From an uncultured Elusimicrobium sp. (GTDB lineage: Bacteria; Elusimicrobiota; Elusimicrobia; Elusimicrobiales; Elusimicrobiaceae): DNA of 34,585 bases. Under the pieces are notes generated by a model. The model made no database searches. It saw only the letters and a list, made by a program, of their open reading frames with translations, and was not told the DNA's origin. A program made the translations under genes and the position numbers. This document shows positions 7,590 through 16,605 of the stretch, piece after piece. Numbering within the stretch: position 1 is the stretch's first letter; each line of letters begins with the position of its first letter. The stretch is from positions 1 through 34,585 of the forward strand of contig CAMZDW010000010.1 in NCBI GenBank assembly GCA_947305555.1, read 5' to 3'.

Positions 7590-10091
7590 ATGATGGAAGA
7601 AACAAAAAAATTGACACTTTCTTTGCCTACGGTTGTTCCAGCCGTGGCTATTCGGGATGTGGTGATGTTTCCGGGGATGAATTTACCTCTGTCGGTAGAC
7701 CGTCCCAAATCTATTGCGGCGGTGGAACTAGCTTTAAATACGCCTGAGAAGTATATTTTAGCCGTTTCTCAAAAAAATGCGGAAATTGATGACCCGCACG
7801 AGCAGGACATTTATCATTTCGGTGTGATTGCTCAAATTACGCAAAATCTGAAAATGCCCGATGGCTCTATGAAAATTTTCTTGCAAGGGCTCGTGCGAGC
7901 GCGTGTGCATAAATTGGAGGTCAACAACGTGGCCGGCTCGTGGTTTGCCTCGGTGGAGTATATTGAGGAAGAAGATGATAATTCCCCGGTTGTGCAAGCG
8001 CTCATGCGTAAGGTATTGGATGAATTTGACCATTATGCCCGTGTTTCGCATCGAATTGCAGTGGAGGGGGTTTCCTTCTTGCGGCAAATTAATGATGCTT
8101 CTAAGCTGGCCGATACGGTTGCTTCCAATATGTTAGTTAAGACCCCGCAACGGCAAGAAATTTTGGAAGCGGTACATATTAAAGATCGTTTGGAAAAAAT
8201 CTTAAAATTGATTACCAGCGAAGTGGAAATTTTGGGATTGGAAGAAAAAATTCATTCTAAAGTCCGCGCACAAATTGAGAAAAATCAAAAGGAATATTAT
8301 CTAAATGAGCAAATGAAGGCCATCCAGAAAGAGCTCAGCCAAAAGGATGATTTCCAAAAGGAAATCGACGATATGCGCGGCAAAATTAAGAAGAATGGGT
8401 TGCCGCCGCACGCCAAAGAAGCGGCCGAAAAAGAGTTGGACCGGTTGGCTAAAATGGCACCTTTTTCACCGGAAGCGACGGTTTCACGCACCTATTTGGA
8501 TTGGCTACTCAATATGCCGTGGAACAAAACGACCCAAGATGTGTTAGATTTGAAAAAAGCACGCGAAATTTTGGACGAAGATCATTTTGGCCTGAATAAA
8601 CCCAAAGAACGCGTGTTGGAATATTTAGCGGTCAATAAGCTGACTAATAGCTTGCGTGGACCCGTGTTGTGTTTTGCCGGTGCGCCGGGCGTAGGGAAAA
8701 CGTCCCTTGCCAAATCCATTGCACGCGCTATTGGACGCAAGTTTGTGCGGATGTCTTTGGGTGGAGTACGGGATGAAAGCGAAATTCGCGGTCACCGCCG
8801 TACTTATATCGGTTCTATGCCGGGCCGTATCATCCAGGGCCTAAGCAAAGCCAAAAGTGCCAATCCGGTATTTTTATTAGACGAAATAGACAAAATGGGG
8901 TCGGACTGGCGTGGTGACCCGGCGGCTGCTTTGCTGGAATTATTAGACCCGGAGCAGAATAAAGAATTTACCGATCACTTTTTAGATGTTCCGTTTGATG
9001 TTTCTAAAGTGATGTTTATTACGACGGCTAACTCACTTGCCGGGATTCCGTCTACGTTGCGAGACCGGTTGGAAATCATTGATTTCGACGGATACACCGA
9101 ATACGAAAAGCACGATATCGCTGCACAGTATTTACTTCCCCGACAAATGAAGATGCATGGTATTAAAGAGGGACAATTGGTAGTAGAAAAGGAGGCGGTT
9201 TCTTTGCTAATGCGCGACTATGTGCGCGAAGCCGGCGTGCGTAATTTAGACCGGGAAATCGGCTCTCTATGCCGCAAAGCCGCTAAGATGTTGGTGGAAG
9301 GAAAAAAGAAAATTGTGGTAACGCGTGAGAATTTACATGATTTTTTGGGCGTTCCGCGTTATGCTAATTTCGCTACCGAAGAAAACGGTGTAGGGATCGC
9401 CACCGGGCTTGCCTGGACCAGCGTGGGAGGTGAAACATTATCCATCGAAGCCACCAAATTGCCGGGTAAGGGTAATTTAATATTAACCGGGATGTTGGGA
9501 AATGTGATGAAAGAGTCCGTCCGCGCGGCGCTCACCTATGCGCGTAGCCGTGGTTATGGTAAGAAAATAGATTTTGACAAAACGGATTTTCATATCCACT
9601 TCCCGGAGGGGGCGGTACCGAAGGATGGACCGTCTGCCGGGAGTGTGATTACTACTGCACTGACCAGTTTGCTCCTGGGTCTTCCGGTAAAAAAACAACT
9701 GGCTATGACGGGAGAAGTAACCATCACCGGTCGCATATTACCGGTGGGGGGAATTAAGGAAAAGTTTTTGGCGGCGTACCGAGAAGGAGTTAAAACAATT
9801 CTTTATCCGCATACTAATGCCAAAGACGTAGCAGAAATCCCGGAACGTGTCCGTAAAGAGCTGACACTGATTCCCGTAAAACATATGGATGAAGTGTTAC
9901 CCTTAGCGTTGGAAGGTTGGAAAGAATTTGCCGGGAAAGAACACAAAAAATCAACCGGCAAAAAAGCGTCTCGCGCAACCAACACGAAGAAAAAGAGAAC
10001 GGTTGTTAAAAAAACCGCGAAAAAAACTTCTGTAAAAAAAGCCAAACAAACGACTCAAAAAAAATCGGTTAAGCACAAAAAAAGACATTAA
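7590..10091 (+). CDS. lon: ATP-dependent Lon protease with lysine-rich C-terminal tail
   Basis: 833 aa, about 50 longer than usual. Lon degrades misfolded and regulatory proteins in the cytoplasm as a hexamer. Domains in order: LAN N-terminal domain (about 18-210), coiled segment, AAA+ module with Walker A GAPGVGKT (364-371) and Walker B VFLLDEIDKM, and protease domain with Ser682 in KDGPSAG and Lys725, 43 residues on as in other Lon enzymes. The excess length is the tail from about residue 780, dominated by Lys, Thr and Ser with motifs such as KKTAKKTSVKKAK, resembling histone H1-like or AlgP-type tails. ATG 7590 was taken; ATG 7593 is better spaced (7 nt) from GGGGGAG and also possible. A CIRCE-like repeat at the promoter suggests heat-shock control. 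Confidence 0.97.
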   Translation: MMEETKKLTLSLPTVVPAVAIRDVVMFPGMNLPLSVDRPKSIAAVELALNTPEKYILAVSQKNAEIDDPHEQDIYHFGVIAQITQNLKMPDGSMKIFLQGLVRARVHKLEVNNVAGSWFASVEYIEEEDDNSPVVQALMRKVLDEFDHYARVSHRIAVEGVSFLRQINDASKLADTVASNMLVKTPQRQEILEAVHIKDRLEKILKLITSEVEILGLEEKIHSKVRAQIEKNQKEYYLNEQMKAIQKELSQKDDFQKEIDDMRGKIKKNGLPPHAKEAAEKELDRLAKMAPFSPEATVSRTYLDWLLNMPWNKTTQDVLDLKKAREILDEDHFGLNKPKERVLEYLAVNKLTNSLRGPVLCFAGAPGVGKTSLAKSIARAIGRKFVRMSLGGVRDESEIRGHRRTYIGSMPGRIIQGLSKAKSANPVFLLDEIDKMGSDWRGDPAAALLELLDPEQNKEFTDHFLDVPFDVSKVMFITTANSLAGIPSTLRDRLEIIDFDGYTEYEKHDIAAQYLLPRQMKMHGIKEGQLVVEKEAVSLLMRDYVREAGVRNLDREIGSLCRKAAKMLVEGKKKIVVTRENLHDFLGVPRYANFATEENGVGIATGLAWTSVGGETLSIEATKLPGKGNLILTGMLGNVMKESVRAALTYARSRGYGKKIDFDKTDFHIHFPEGAVPKDGPSAGSVITTALTSLLLGLPVKKQLAMTGEVTITGRILPVGGIKEKFLAAYREGVKTILYPHTNAKDVAEIPERVRKELTLIPVKHMDEVLPLALEGWKEFAGKEHKKSTGKKASRATNTKKKRTVVKKTAKKTSVKKAKQTTQKKSVKHKKRH

Positions 10092-10097
10092 ACAACT

Positions 10098-10130
10098 AAA
10101 AAATCCCGGGTTTGTGCCCGGGATTTTTTT
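10098..10130. terminator. Bidirectional terminator between lon and the AGCS symporter gene
   Basis: ATCCCGGG (10103-10110), TTTGTG loop, CCCGGGAT (10117-10124), with A-tract before and T-tract after, serves both convergent genes. Confidence 0.9.
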
Positions 10131-10145
10131 GGCAGATAAAACCAA

Positions 10146-11699
10146 TTACTTGTCTGTTTGTTTGGTGGCCTTGGCAGCTTCTTTGGCTGCTTTGGCTTGA
10201 GCCGAACGTGCTCGGCACGCTGCTTTTCCAACAAGTGCACGTAAATTCTTGCTGGTCGTTTTAACGACTACTTTACGCAAGCACCACAAGGCCCACACGT
10301 TGGGGACCGTCATCATGGTCATTGTAAGAATCGCCAGTGCCCACATAAACCGCGTGGAAACGTTTGCTTCCGCCGTACGGGTTAGTGAGTCTGCAATAGT
10401 GAAATCCCACGAGAAACTGGTTCCAATCCAGGCCCCGATAAATACCAACGCGATAAAAAGCAAACGGGTTGGTTTGATTAGTTTATTACTTCCCTTGCAC
10501 AGGAATTGGAGTGATTTTTCAGTGTAATATCCCCATCCGATAATAGTCGTAAAAGAGAAAATTACGAGTGAGAAAATCAAAATAGGTGTTCCAATGTACG
10601 GTACCGTTTTGAATGCACTGTTACACAAGTTAGCGGCATAAACATTGGGGTTTTGCCAATCGCCAGCCAGTACGATTACCATCCCTGTTAAGGAACAGAT
10701 GAAAATCGCCCAGAACACACTGGTCGCAGAAACGATCGCCATTTGGGTAGCACTGCGCGTTTTGGCGGCGGCTGCAGCAATAGAGGCGCTTCCCATGCCG
10801 GCTTCTGTAGCGAGTACGGCCCGGGTTACCCCGGCAGAAATGGCCGGAATCATGCTCTGAATAATGGCCATAATTCCCACCCCTACGGCGCCACCAGCGG
10901 CGGCTTTTCCGGTAAAGGCACTACGAATCACGGTCCATATTGCTTGTGGAATTTGTGTGAAATGCATGCCCAGTACAATGAGCGCTAAAAGGAGATACAA
11001 ACCTCCCATAATCGGCACCAACCATTCCGAATAAGCAGCAATACGTTTCACTCCGCCAATAACAACTATCGCGGTTACAGCTGCGATGAAGGCTCCCACA
11101 TACCACGGGTTTAAATTATAACCTTCGCGCAATGCATCAGCGATTGAGTTCGACTGCAGGGCGCTTCCGGCGGTCAACCCCATTAGTAAGGTTCCTACCG
11201 CGAAAATAATTCCCAGCCATTTTAGTTTTAAAATGCGTGTTAGATAATACATCGGTCCTCCAACGTATTCTCCGTCAGGCAATTTTACCCGGTACTTAAA
11301 GGCAACTAAACATTCGCTATACTTAATTGCAAAGTTAAAAATCCCGGCAACGACCATCCAAAATAAGGCACCTGGGCCGCCTTCGGCTACGGCGGTGGTA
11401 ACCCCAATGATACTACCGGTTCCCACGGTCGCACCGATCATAACAGCCAAAGAGCCAAAACTGCTTACCATTCCTTCACTATCCACTTTTTGAAGTGAAA
11501 GACGCATGGCCGGCCAGGTATATTTTTGCAGAAAATTAAGACGAATGGTAAAATAAATCCCAAGGGCCAGTAAGATGGTAATCATGGGGGGACCCCAAAT
11601 TAATGCGTTGAAGCCATTTAAGATATCGTAACCATGATTGACTGACGGCTCCACGAAGAACAGCGTGATAGCGTTCCATAAAGCAAGTAAACTTTGCAT
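10146..11699 (-). CDS. AGCS-family alanine/glycine:cation symporter
   Basis: 517 aa integral membrane protein with about 10-11 hydrophobic segments. AGCS symporters import alanine or glycine with sodium or protons. Family marks are SSFGSLAVMIGATVGTGSIIGV near residues 80-100 (Gly-rich helix), GGPGALFWMVVAG, KLPDGEYVGGPMYY and TEAGMGSASIAAAAA. The C-terminus is an Ala/Lys-rich cytoplasmic tail (about the last 40 residues) that is unusual in composition but may be simply disordered. The ribosome site AGGAGGA lies 14 nt upstream of the ATG, longer than normal, with no alternative in-frame start between. It is a single-gene unit with its own TGCTATAAT promoter. The exact substrate cannot be read. 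Confidence 0.9.
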   Translation of the reverse strand: MQSLLALWNAITLFFVEPSVNHGYDILNGFNALIWGPPMITILLALGIYFTIRLNFLQKYTWPAMRLSLQKVDSEGMVSSFGSLAVMIGATVGTGSIIGVTTAVAEGGPGALFWMVVAGIFNFAIKYSECLVAFKYRVKLPDGEYVGGPMYYLTRILKLKWLGIIFAVGTLLMGLTAGSALQSNSIADALREGYNLNPWYVGAFIAAVTAIVVIGGVKRIAAYSEWLVPIMGGLYLLLALIVLGMHFTQIPQAIWTVIRSAFTGKAAAGGAVGVGIMAIIQSMIPAISAGVTRAVLATEAGMGSASIAAAAAKTRSATQMAIVSATSVFWAIFICSLTGMVIVLAGDWQNPNVYAANLCNSAFKTVPYIGTPILIFSLVIFSFTTIIGWGYYTEKSLQFLCKGSNKLIKPTRLLFIALVFIGAWIGTSFSWDFTIADSLTRTAEANVSTRFMWALAILTMTMMTVPNVWALWCLRKVVVKTTSKNLRALVGKAACRARSAQAKAAKEAAKATKQTDK

Positions 11700-11738
11700 G
11701 AGTAGTGTATTTTCCTCCTAAAATAGTACAACTTTATT

Positions 11739-11747
11739 ATTATAGCA
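11739..11747 (-). promoter_or_regulatory. Extended -10 promoter of the AGCS symporter gene
   Basis: The minus strand reads TGCTATAAT (11747-11739), 39 nt upstream of the ATG. No clear -35 box at 16-18 nt, as expected of an extended -10 promoter. Confidence 0.65.
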
Positions 11748-11795
11748 AAAAGAGAGGGCTTGTAGTTATAAAATAATACGCGTAAGGGAAAATAC

Positions 11796-11824
11796 TTTCC
11801 ATTTTTTTGTAAATGATATATAAT
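11796..11824 (+). promoter_or_regulatory. Promoter of the lipoprotein-nadA-nadC operon
   Basis: TTTCCA (11796-11801), 17-nt spacer, TATAAT (11819-11824). The leader of about 35 nt carries a GCGC/GCGC mini-hairpin and ends in the strong AAGGAGAGGGG ribosome site. Confidence 0.6.
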
Positions 11825-11866
11825 TTGAGTAGCGCTCTGTGCGCATTTTATCAAGGAGAGGGGTTT

Positions 11867-12367
11867 ATGAAAAAACTTTTACTTTTAGCAGGGATGGCAA
11901 TGTTTGTCGTGGCGTGTTCTTCTGATTCAAAACGCACCACTTCTTCGGCGGATGGCACTGTTGGTTCGTATCGAACGGCTTCCACTGATAAAACATCCAA
12001 ATACCAAATTATTGATCAAGAATTTGATAACATGTTGGCCCCGGAAACCGATTACGAAACTCTTACCGATTATGAATTACAAGCTTGTGGTGCTTCTTAT
12101 CTGCCGCCGGAACCAGAATTAAAGAATGTACAACCTAAAACCGAAGTGGTGGTGTTGAAAGAAGAAGATTTGAACGTGGACGAATCACGTAAGAAAAAAG
12201 TAGTGAAGAATAAAAACATCTACTACATGGATGGCCCAGCTCCGAAAAAAGTGTCGTCGACCTCGACCACAACGGTTACTTCTTCGTCCAGCAGTAGCTC
12301 CAGCTCGACGGTAAACGGTGCAACGACCTACAACAGTAATGCTTCCACGTCTACGACGACGTATTAG
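11867..12367 (+). CDS. Small lipoprotein with Ser/Thr-rich C-terminus, unknown function
   Basis: 166 aa. ATG 11867 follows AAGGAGAGGGG. MKKLLLLAGMAMFVVAC is a lipoprotein signal with lipobox VVAC, so Cys17 would be lipidated and the protein anchored to a membrane facing the periplasm. A middle acidic segment (about 45-105) with a FDNMLAPETDYETLTDYE pattern is followed by a KKK patch and a Ser/Thr-only C-terminal region of about 35 residues that may be a disordered linker. I do not recognise a family. The gene is 11 nt before nadA, so it is probably the first gene of that transcript, but no functional link to NAD synthesis is evident. Confidence 0.8.
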   Translation: MKKLLLLAGMAMFVVACSSDSKRTTSSADGTVGSYRTASTDKTSKYQIIDQEFDNMLAPETDYETLTDYELQACGASYLPPEPELKNVQPKTEVVVLKEEDLNVDESRKKKVVKNKNIYYMDGPAPKKVSSTSTTTVTSSSSSSSSSTVNGATTYNSNASTSTTTY

Positions 12368-12378
12368 TCGTGGTGGCA

Positions 12379-13422
12379 ATGCCTGAAACGTTAGAAACTC
12401 AAGCCCAACTTATGCAAGAGGCAAACCGCCTCTACGGTTGCTTGCGTTCTGTTTCGAAAACAAAAATTACTAAATGGACGTTAGAAGACTGCCTGCAAGC
12501 CGCCCCATATACCTTAGCTATCAACCGTTTTAAACAGGAAAAAAATGCAGTGATTTTAGCTCATTCCTACACTACACCAGATATTGTTTACGGCGTGGCG
12601 GACTTTCGGGGAGACTCTTACGAACTGGCTTTAAAGGCACAGCAGGTTTCCGCAGATATCATTATCTTTGCCGGCGTGTGGTTCATGGCAGAAACTGCTA
12701 AGATTATTAATCCCTCTAAGCAAGTACGTATTCCTGCCGGGAAAGCCGGTTGCAGTTTGGCTGATTCTATTACCGGTAGCGAAGTGCAAAAAATACGCGA
12801 GGATCATCCGGGTGTGCCGGCCTTGTGCTATATCAACAGTACGGCTGAAGTAAAAGCCCAGTGTGATGCCTGCGTAACTTCTTCCAACGTATTTGATATC
12901 GCGCAAAAAATGCCGGGACAGGAGCTAATTTTTGTGCCGGATATGCTGATGGCTCAGAATTTGGAAGCGGAGTTAAAACGCCGCGGTACCCCTAAAAAAA
13001 TTATTGCTTCAGGCGGTTCATGTTGCGTGCATGATAAGTATCGCCCGGAGCAGGTAGAAAAATTGCGGGCCGATTATCCAGGGATTCGTGTGGTGGCCCA
13101 TCCGGAATGCCCGATAGAAGTCTGCTCCTTGTGTGATTATGTAGGAAGTACCAAAGGGATGGCCTCTTATATTGCTTCTTCGAAAGATCATACGTTTGGC
13201 ATGCTGACGGAATTTGGCTTGGTTAACCGGATGGAAGCAGAACACCCGGATAAACAATTCGTGTGGCCGTTTGGGATATGCAGCTACATGAAAAAAAATA
13301 GTTTGATCAATGTGCTAGAAGCCTTGTTGGATCCCCGAGCAGACCAAATTGTTTCGGTGGACGAAATGGTCGCCGCAGCGGCCAAAAAATCAATTGAGCG
13401 AATGTTTGAGTTAGCAAAATGA
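12379..13422 (+). CDS. nadA: Quinolinate synthase (NadA)
   Basis: 347 aa, the same length as E. coli NadA. It condenses iminoaspartate with dihydroxyacetone phosphate to quinolinate, in the cytoplasm, using an oxygen-sensitive [4Fe-4S] cluster. The three cluster cysteines align: Cys125 (GKAGCSLADS), Cys215 (GGSCCVHDKY, first Cys) and Cys301 (GICSYMKKNSL). Other family marks are AHSYTTPDI, FAGVWFMAETAK, STAEVKA and AHPECP. ATG 12379 was chosen; GTG codons at 12370 and 12373 are in frame upstream, but ATG is preferred and gives the expected length. The last four bases overlap nadC (ATGA). Confidence 0.96.
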   Translation: MPETLETQAQLMQEANRLYGCLRSVSKTKITKWTLEDCLQAAPYTLAINRFKQEKNAVILAHSYTTPDIVYGVADFRGDSYELALKAQQVSADIIIFAGVWFMAETAKIINPSKQVRIPAGKAGCSLADSITGSEVQKIREDHPGVPALCYINSTAEVKAQCDACVTSSNVFDIAQKMPGQELIFVPDMLMAQNLEAELKRRGTPKKIIASGGSCCVHDKYRPEQVEKLRADYPGIRVVAHPECPIEVCSLCDYVGSTKGMASYIASSKDHTFGMLTEFGLVNRMEAEHPDKQFVWPFGICSYMKKNSLINVLEALLDPRADQIVSVDEMVAAAAKKSIERMFELAK

Positions 13423-14252
13423 TATTAGATAAAATTATTGAACTTGCCTTGCAAGAAGATTTAAGTCTGGGGGATATTACCTCCGACACGATTTTTTCGC
13501 CCGAGGACCGGGCTATCGCCGCGATAACGGCCAAAGAAGATTTGGTGCTTTGCGGCATGGATACAGCGCGCCAAGTTTTTGATGCGGTAGACTCCAAATT
13601 GATCTTTCGTCCACTTAAAAAAGATGGCGATTTCGTTAAAAAAGGGGAACGCGTGTTGGAACTGGAGGGGAGTGTTCTTTCTATTTTGAAGGCAGAGCGG
13701 ACTGCACTTAATTTTATGCAACGGATGAGCGGAATTGCTACCGCTTCACGCGAGTATGCGCAAATAGGTAAAAAGTACGGCGTGATGATTGTAGATACCC
13801 GTAAGACGCAGCCCGGACTTCGCCGATTGGATAAATATGCCGTTCGGGTTGGGGGGGCGCGCAACCACCGTATCAGTTTGGCGGATAGTGTCATGATTAA
13901 AGACAATCACATTGCAGCAGCCGGTTCCATTACAAAAGCCGTGCAGAAAATTAAATCCGTCATTGGGCATACGCCTAAAATCGAAGTAGAAACGACAAAC
14001 TTAGAAGAAGTTAAAGAGGCATTGTCCGCCGGAGCCGATATTATCATGTTGGACAATATGACGGTAGAGCAGATTCAAATTTGTAAAAAAGAAATTAACG
14101 GCCGGGCTATCATTGAAGTTTCCGGCGGTGTGAATAAGCAGAACTTGGAACAATATTGTCAAACTGGCGTGGATGTAATTTCCATGGGAGCGCTGACACA
14201 TTCCGTTCCGGCAAAAGATTTAAGTTTAAAAATAGTACAATATATTAGATAG
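13419..14252 (+). CDS. nadC: Nicotinate-nucleotide pyrophosphorylase (carboxylating)
   Basis: 277 aa. It converts quinolinate and PRPP to nicotinate mononucleotide with loss of CO2, the step after NadA. Family motifs are EDLSLGDITSD at the N-terminus, DTRKTQPGLRRLDKYAV (about 128-144), RVGGARNHRISLADSVMIKDNH, IEVETTNLEEV, LDNMT and the C-terminal EVSGGVN. The length matches QPRTase enzymes. Its ATG overlaps the nadA stop. The third de novo gene, nadB (aspartate oxidase), is not in the window; the next gene is an aminotransferase 29 nt on. Confidence 0.96.
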   Translation: MILDKIIELALQEDLSLGDITSDTIFSPEDRAIAAITAKEDLVLCGMDTARQVFDAVDSKLIFRPLKKDGDFVKKGERVLELEGSVLSILKAERTALNFMQRMSGIATASREYAQIGKKYGVMIVDTRKTQPGLRRLDKYAVRVGGARNHRISLADSVMIKDNHIAAAGSITKAVQKIKSVIGHTPKIEVETTNLEEVKEALSAGADIIMLDNMTVEQIQICKKEINGRAIIEVSGGVNKQNLEQYCQTGVDVISMGALTHSVPAKDLSLKIVQYIR

Positions 14253-14281
14253 TTGGAAGATATAGAGGCAAAGAGACGAAG

Positions 14282-15487
14282 ATGAATTATAGCGAGTTGT
14301 ATTCTCATGTGGTCAGACGTTCCAAAGCATCGGCCATTCGCGAACTTTTAAAAGTGATTTCTAACCCCGGCATTATTTCTTTTGCCGGCGGTTTACCGGA
14401 CCCGGCGCTTTTCCCTGTAGAAGAAGTAGCGCAGATTATGAAAAAAGTCGTACTGGAACACCCGAAAGAAGCCTTGCAGTACGGTACGACGGAAGGTCAA
14501 GATAAATTTAAACAAGAACTTATCAAACTGTTAAAAGAAACCGAAAATATTACCGTGAAGCCGGAGCAAATTTTGGCAGTATCTGCTTCTCAACAAGCCT
14601 TGGATATGGCTGCGCGAATTTTTGTGGATCCCGGGGATGCTATTGTTACAGCGGCTCCCACTTATTTAGGTGCCTTACAGGCGTTTCAGGTGGCTGGTGC
14701 GGATATCATTGGTGCGGAAAGCGATAACCATGGTATTTTGCCCGAGAGTTTAGAAGAAAAATTGGCTACACTAAAGACCCAGGGAAGACGTTGCAAATAT
14801 GTGTATTTAGTGCCGGATTTCCAAAATCCGACGGGCACCACGATCCCGGAAGAACGACGAATTAAAATTTTGGAAATCGTAAAAAAATACAACACCTTTA
14901 TTTTGGAAGATTCTCCATACCGGCAAGTTCGTTTTGAAGGAACGGCCCCGACTACGTTCTACGCACTGGATAAAGGGCAGGGCAATGTTATTACGATGTT
15001 TACATTTTCCAAAATTTTCGTTCCGGGTTTCCGGTTGGGATATTTTATCGGCCCGGAAGAAGTAATCCGTAAATTTGTAATTTTGAAACAATCCATGGAT
15101 TTGTGTACGTCGCCTTTGCTGCAGTTGGCTACGGCGGAATATTTACACAGTGGCCGTTTAGTAGCACACATCAAAGAGATGATTGAGGTTTATCGGGAAA
15201 AGCGGGATTTGATGATTAAGACATTGGCTGAGGTAATGCCAAAAGGAATCTCGTGGACGCACCCGGAGGGGGGGCTTTTTCTGTGGTTGACGCTTCCTAA
15301 ACAGATGGATTCGTCGGTGTTACTGCAAAAGGCCATTCAAAATAAAGTGGCCTATGTGGCCGGCGTTGATTTTTATCCTTCACTCGACGTGAAGAATGAT
15401 ATGCGCTTAAACTTCTCTTACTCTACGAAAGAACAAATTGTGGAAGGGCTGAAACGGCTGGCGCAAACCATCAAAGAAAATATGTAG
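14282..15487 (+). CDS. PLP-dependent class I/II aminotransferase (2-aminoadipate/aromatic aminotransferase type)
   Basis: 401 aa fold-type I aminotransferase. PLP contacts visible: FAGGLPDPALFP (residues 36-47), YGTTEGQDKF, SASQQALDM for phosphate binding, DFQNPTGTT, LEDSPYRQVRF, and FTFSKIFVPGFRLGY with the Schiff-base Lys. The overall pattern matches the LysN/KAT II/MocR-tail group (2-aminoadipate, kynurenine or aromatic aminotransferases); the substrate cannot be assigned. It ends the nadA-nadC operon, 29 nt after nadC. That position suggests co-regulation but it need not act in NAD synthesis. A GC-rich terminator follows. Confidence 0.9.
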   Translation: MNYSELYSHVVRRSKASAIRELLKVISNPGIISFAGGLPDPALFPVEEVAQIMKKVVLEHPKEALQYGTTEGQDKFKQELIKLLKETENITVKPEQILAVSASQQALDMAARIFVDPGDAIVTAAPTYLGALQAFQVAGADIIGAESDNHGILPESLEEKLATLKTQGRRCKYVYLVPDFQNPTGTTIPEERRIKILEIVKKYNTFILEDSPYRQVRFEGTAPTTFYALDKGQGNVITMFTFSKIFVPGFRLGYFIGPEEVIRKFVILKQSMDLCTSPLLQLATAEYLHSGRLVAHIKEMIEVYREKRDLMIKTLAEVMPKGISWTHPEGGLFLWLTLPKQMDSSVLLQKAIQNKVAYVAGVDFYPSLDVKNDMRLNFSYSTKEQIVEGLKRLAQTIKENM

Positions 15488-15507
15488 AATTATTCGTATC
15501 CTAAAAA

Positions 15508-15537
15508 AACCCCGGGTTAATCCCGGGGTTCTTTTTT
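15508..15537. terminator. Bidirectional terminator between the nad operon and pit
   Basis: AACCCCGGG (15508-15516), TTAAT loop, CCCGGGGTT (15522-15530), preceded by A7 and followed by CT6, between convergent genes. Confidence 0.92.
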
Positions 15538-15546
15538 ATTTAATCT

Positions 15547-16593
15547 TTAAAACAACAAGACTCGCAGCCCGTATGAAATGGCTGCAATTAGCGCGGCGGC
15601 CGGAATCGTTATAAACCACGCCCATATAATGCGCCGTGCTACGCCCCAATGTACGCCGGATAATCTGCGCAGAGAGCCAATTCCTACGATCGCGCCCGTA
15701 ATGGTATGCGTGGTGCTGACGGGGATTCCTAAGAATGAAGCAATGAAAATAGAACTACCGGCAGCAGCTTCGGCACAGAATCCGTCCACCGGGCGAAGGC
15801 GCGTAATTTTTTGGCCCATTGTTTTGACAATACGCCATCCACCTGAAAGCGTGCCTAGCGCAATCGCTGCTTGGCAGATAATTACTACTGAAAACGGTAC
15901 AATAAATTCACCGTTATGGATGGCCGTTAATTCCTGATGTGAGTAGAAAAATTCTTGCAGTGCCGTAACGTCCGTTCCGGCCATTCCACCGACGAGTAAC
16001 ATGCTGATAATACCCATCGTTTTTTGTGCATCGTTTCCACCATATCCTAAGGAATAAGCCGCCGCGGAAAATAGCTCAGCCCGGCGGAAAAATCCGTCTA
16101 CCTTAGAGGGTTTAAAATGATTGGCAATATTAAACACAATAATCCCAACAACAGTGCTGAAGATAAATCCAAGCAGCGGTGCAATAAAGATAAACGCCAC
16201 CGTTTTCAAAATCCCACTTGCCACGAGAGCTTGCGTGCCGCCTTTGACTAACCCGGCCCCAATCAGTCCACCAATGAGTGCGTGGGAGGAACTGGAGGGT
16301 AACCCAAACCACCATGTAATCAAATTCCAACCGCAGGCCCCTACAAGCGCACCGAACACTAAATTAGCGTCTATAAACTGCGTGTGGATGATACCGGCTC
16401 CGATCGTTTTTGCTACGGCGGTGCCGAAAATCAAAAACGCCACGAAGTTAAAAAACGCGGCCCACCACACTGCCAAACGTGGAGATAATACCCGCGTGGA
16501 AATAACGGTGGAAACGGCGTTGGCTGCGTCGTGAAAACCGTTGAGGTAATCAAAAAATAAGGCCAAAATAATTAAAAAGATAATCCATGCCAT
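15547..16593 (-). CDS. PiT-family inorganic phosphate transporter
   Basis: 348 aa with about ten hydrophobic segments. PiT permeases import phosphate (or metal phosphate) with H+ or Na+. Duplicated PiT signatures are visible: GFHDAANAVSTVISTR near residue 19 and GIPVSTTHTITGAIVGIG near the C-terminus, plus GLPSSSSHALIGGL mid-protein. This is the short PiT form lacking the large cytoplasmic loop of E. coli PitA (about 500 aa). It starts 12 nt after the DUF47 gene, the usual DUF47-pit arrangement. The intervening ribosome site is weak (AGGCG), consistent with translational coupling. Confidence 0.93.
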   Translation of the reverse strand: MAWIIFLIILALFFDYLNGFHDAANAVSTVISTRVLSPRLAVWWAAFFNFVAFLIFGTAVAKTIGAGIIHTQFIDANLVFGALVGACGWNLITWWFGLPSSSSHALIGGLIGAGLVKGGTQALVASGILKTVAFIFIAPLLGFIFSTVVGIIVFNIANHFKPSKVDGFFRRAELFSAAAYSLGYGGNDAQKTMGIISMLLVGGMAGTDVTALQEFFYSHQELTAIHNGEFIVPFSVVIICQAAIALGTLSGGWRIVKTMGQKITRLRPVDGFCAEAAAGSSIFIASFLGIPVSTTHTITGAIVGIGSLRRLSGVHWGVARRIIWAWFITIPAAALIAAISYGLRVLLF

Positions 16594-16605
16594 AATGCAC
16601 GCCTA

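Noticed and set aside
12256-12366. Ser/Thr codon-rich stretch in the lipoprotein gene as a DNA repeat or array
   Set aside because: No unit repeats regularly; it reads as a low-complexity protein tail in frame up to a normal stop.
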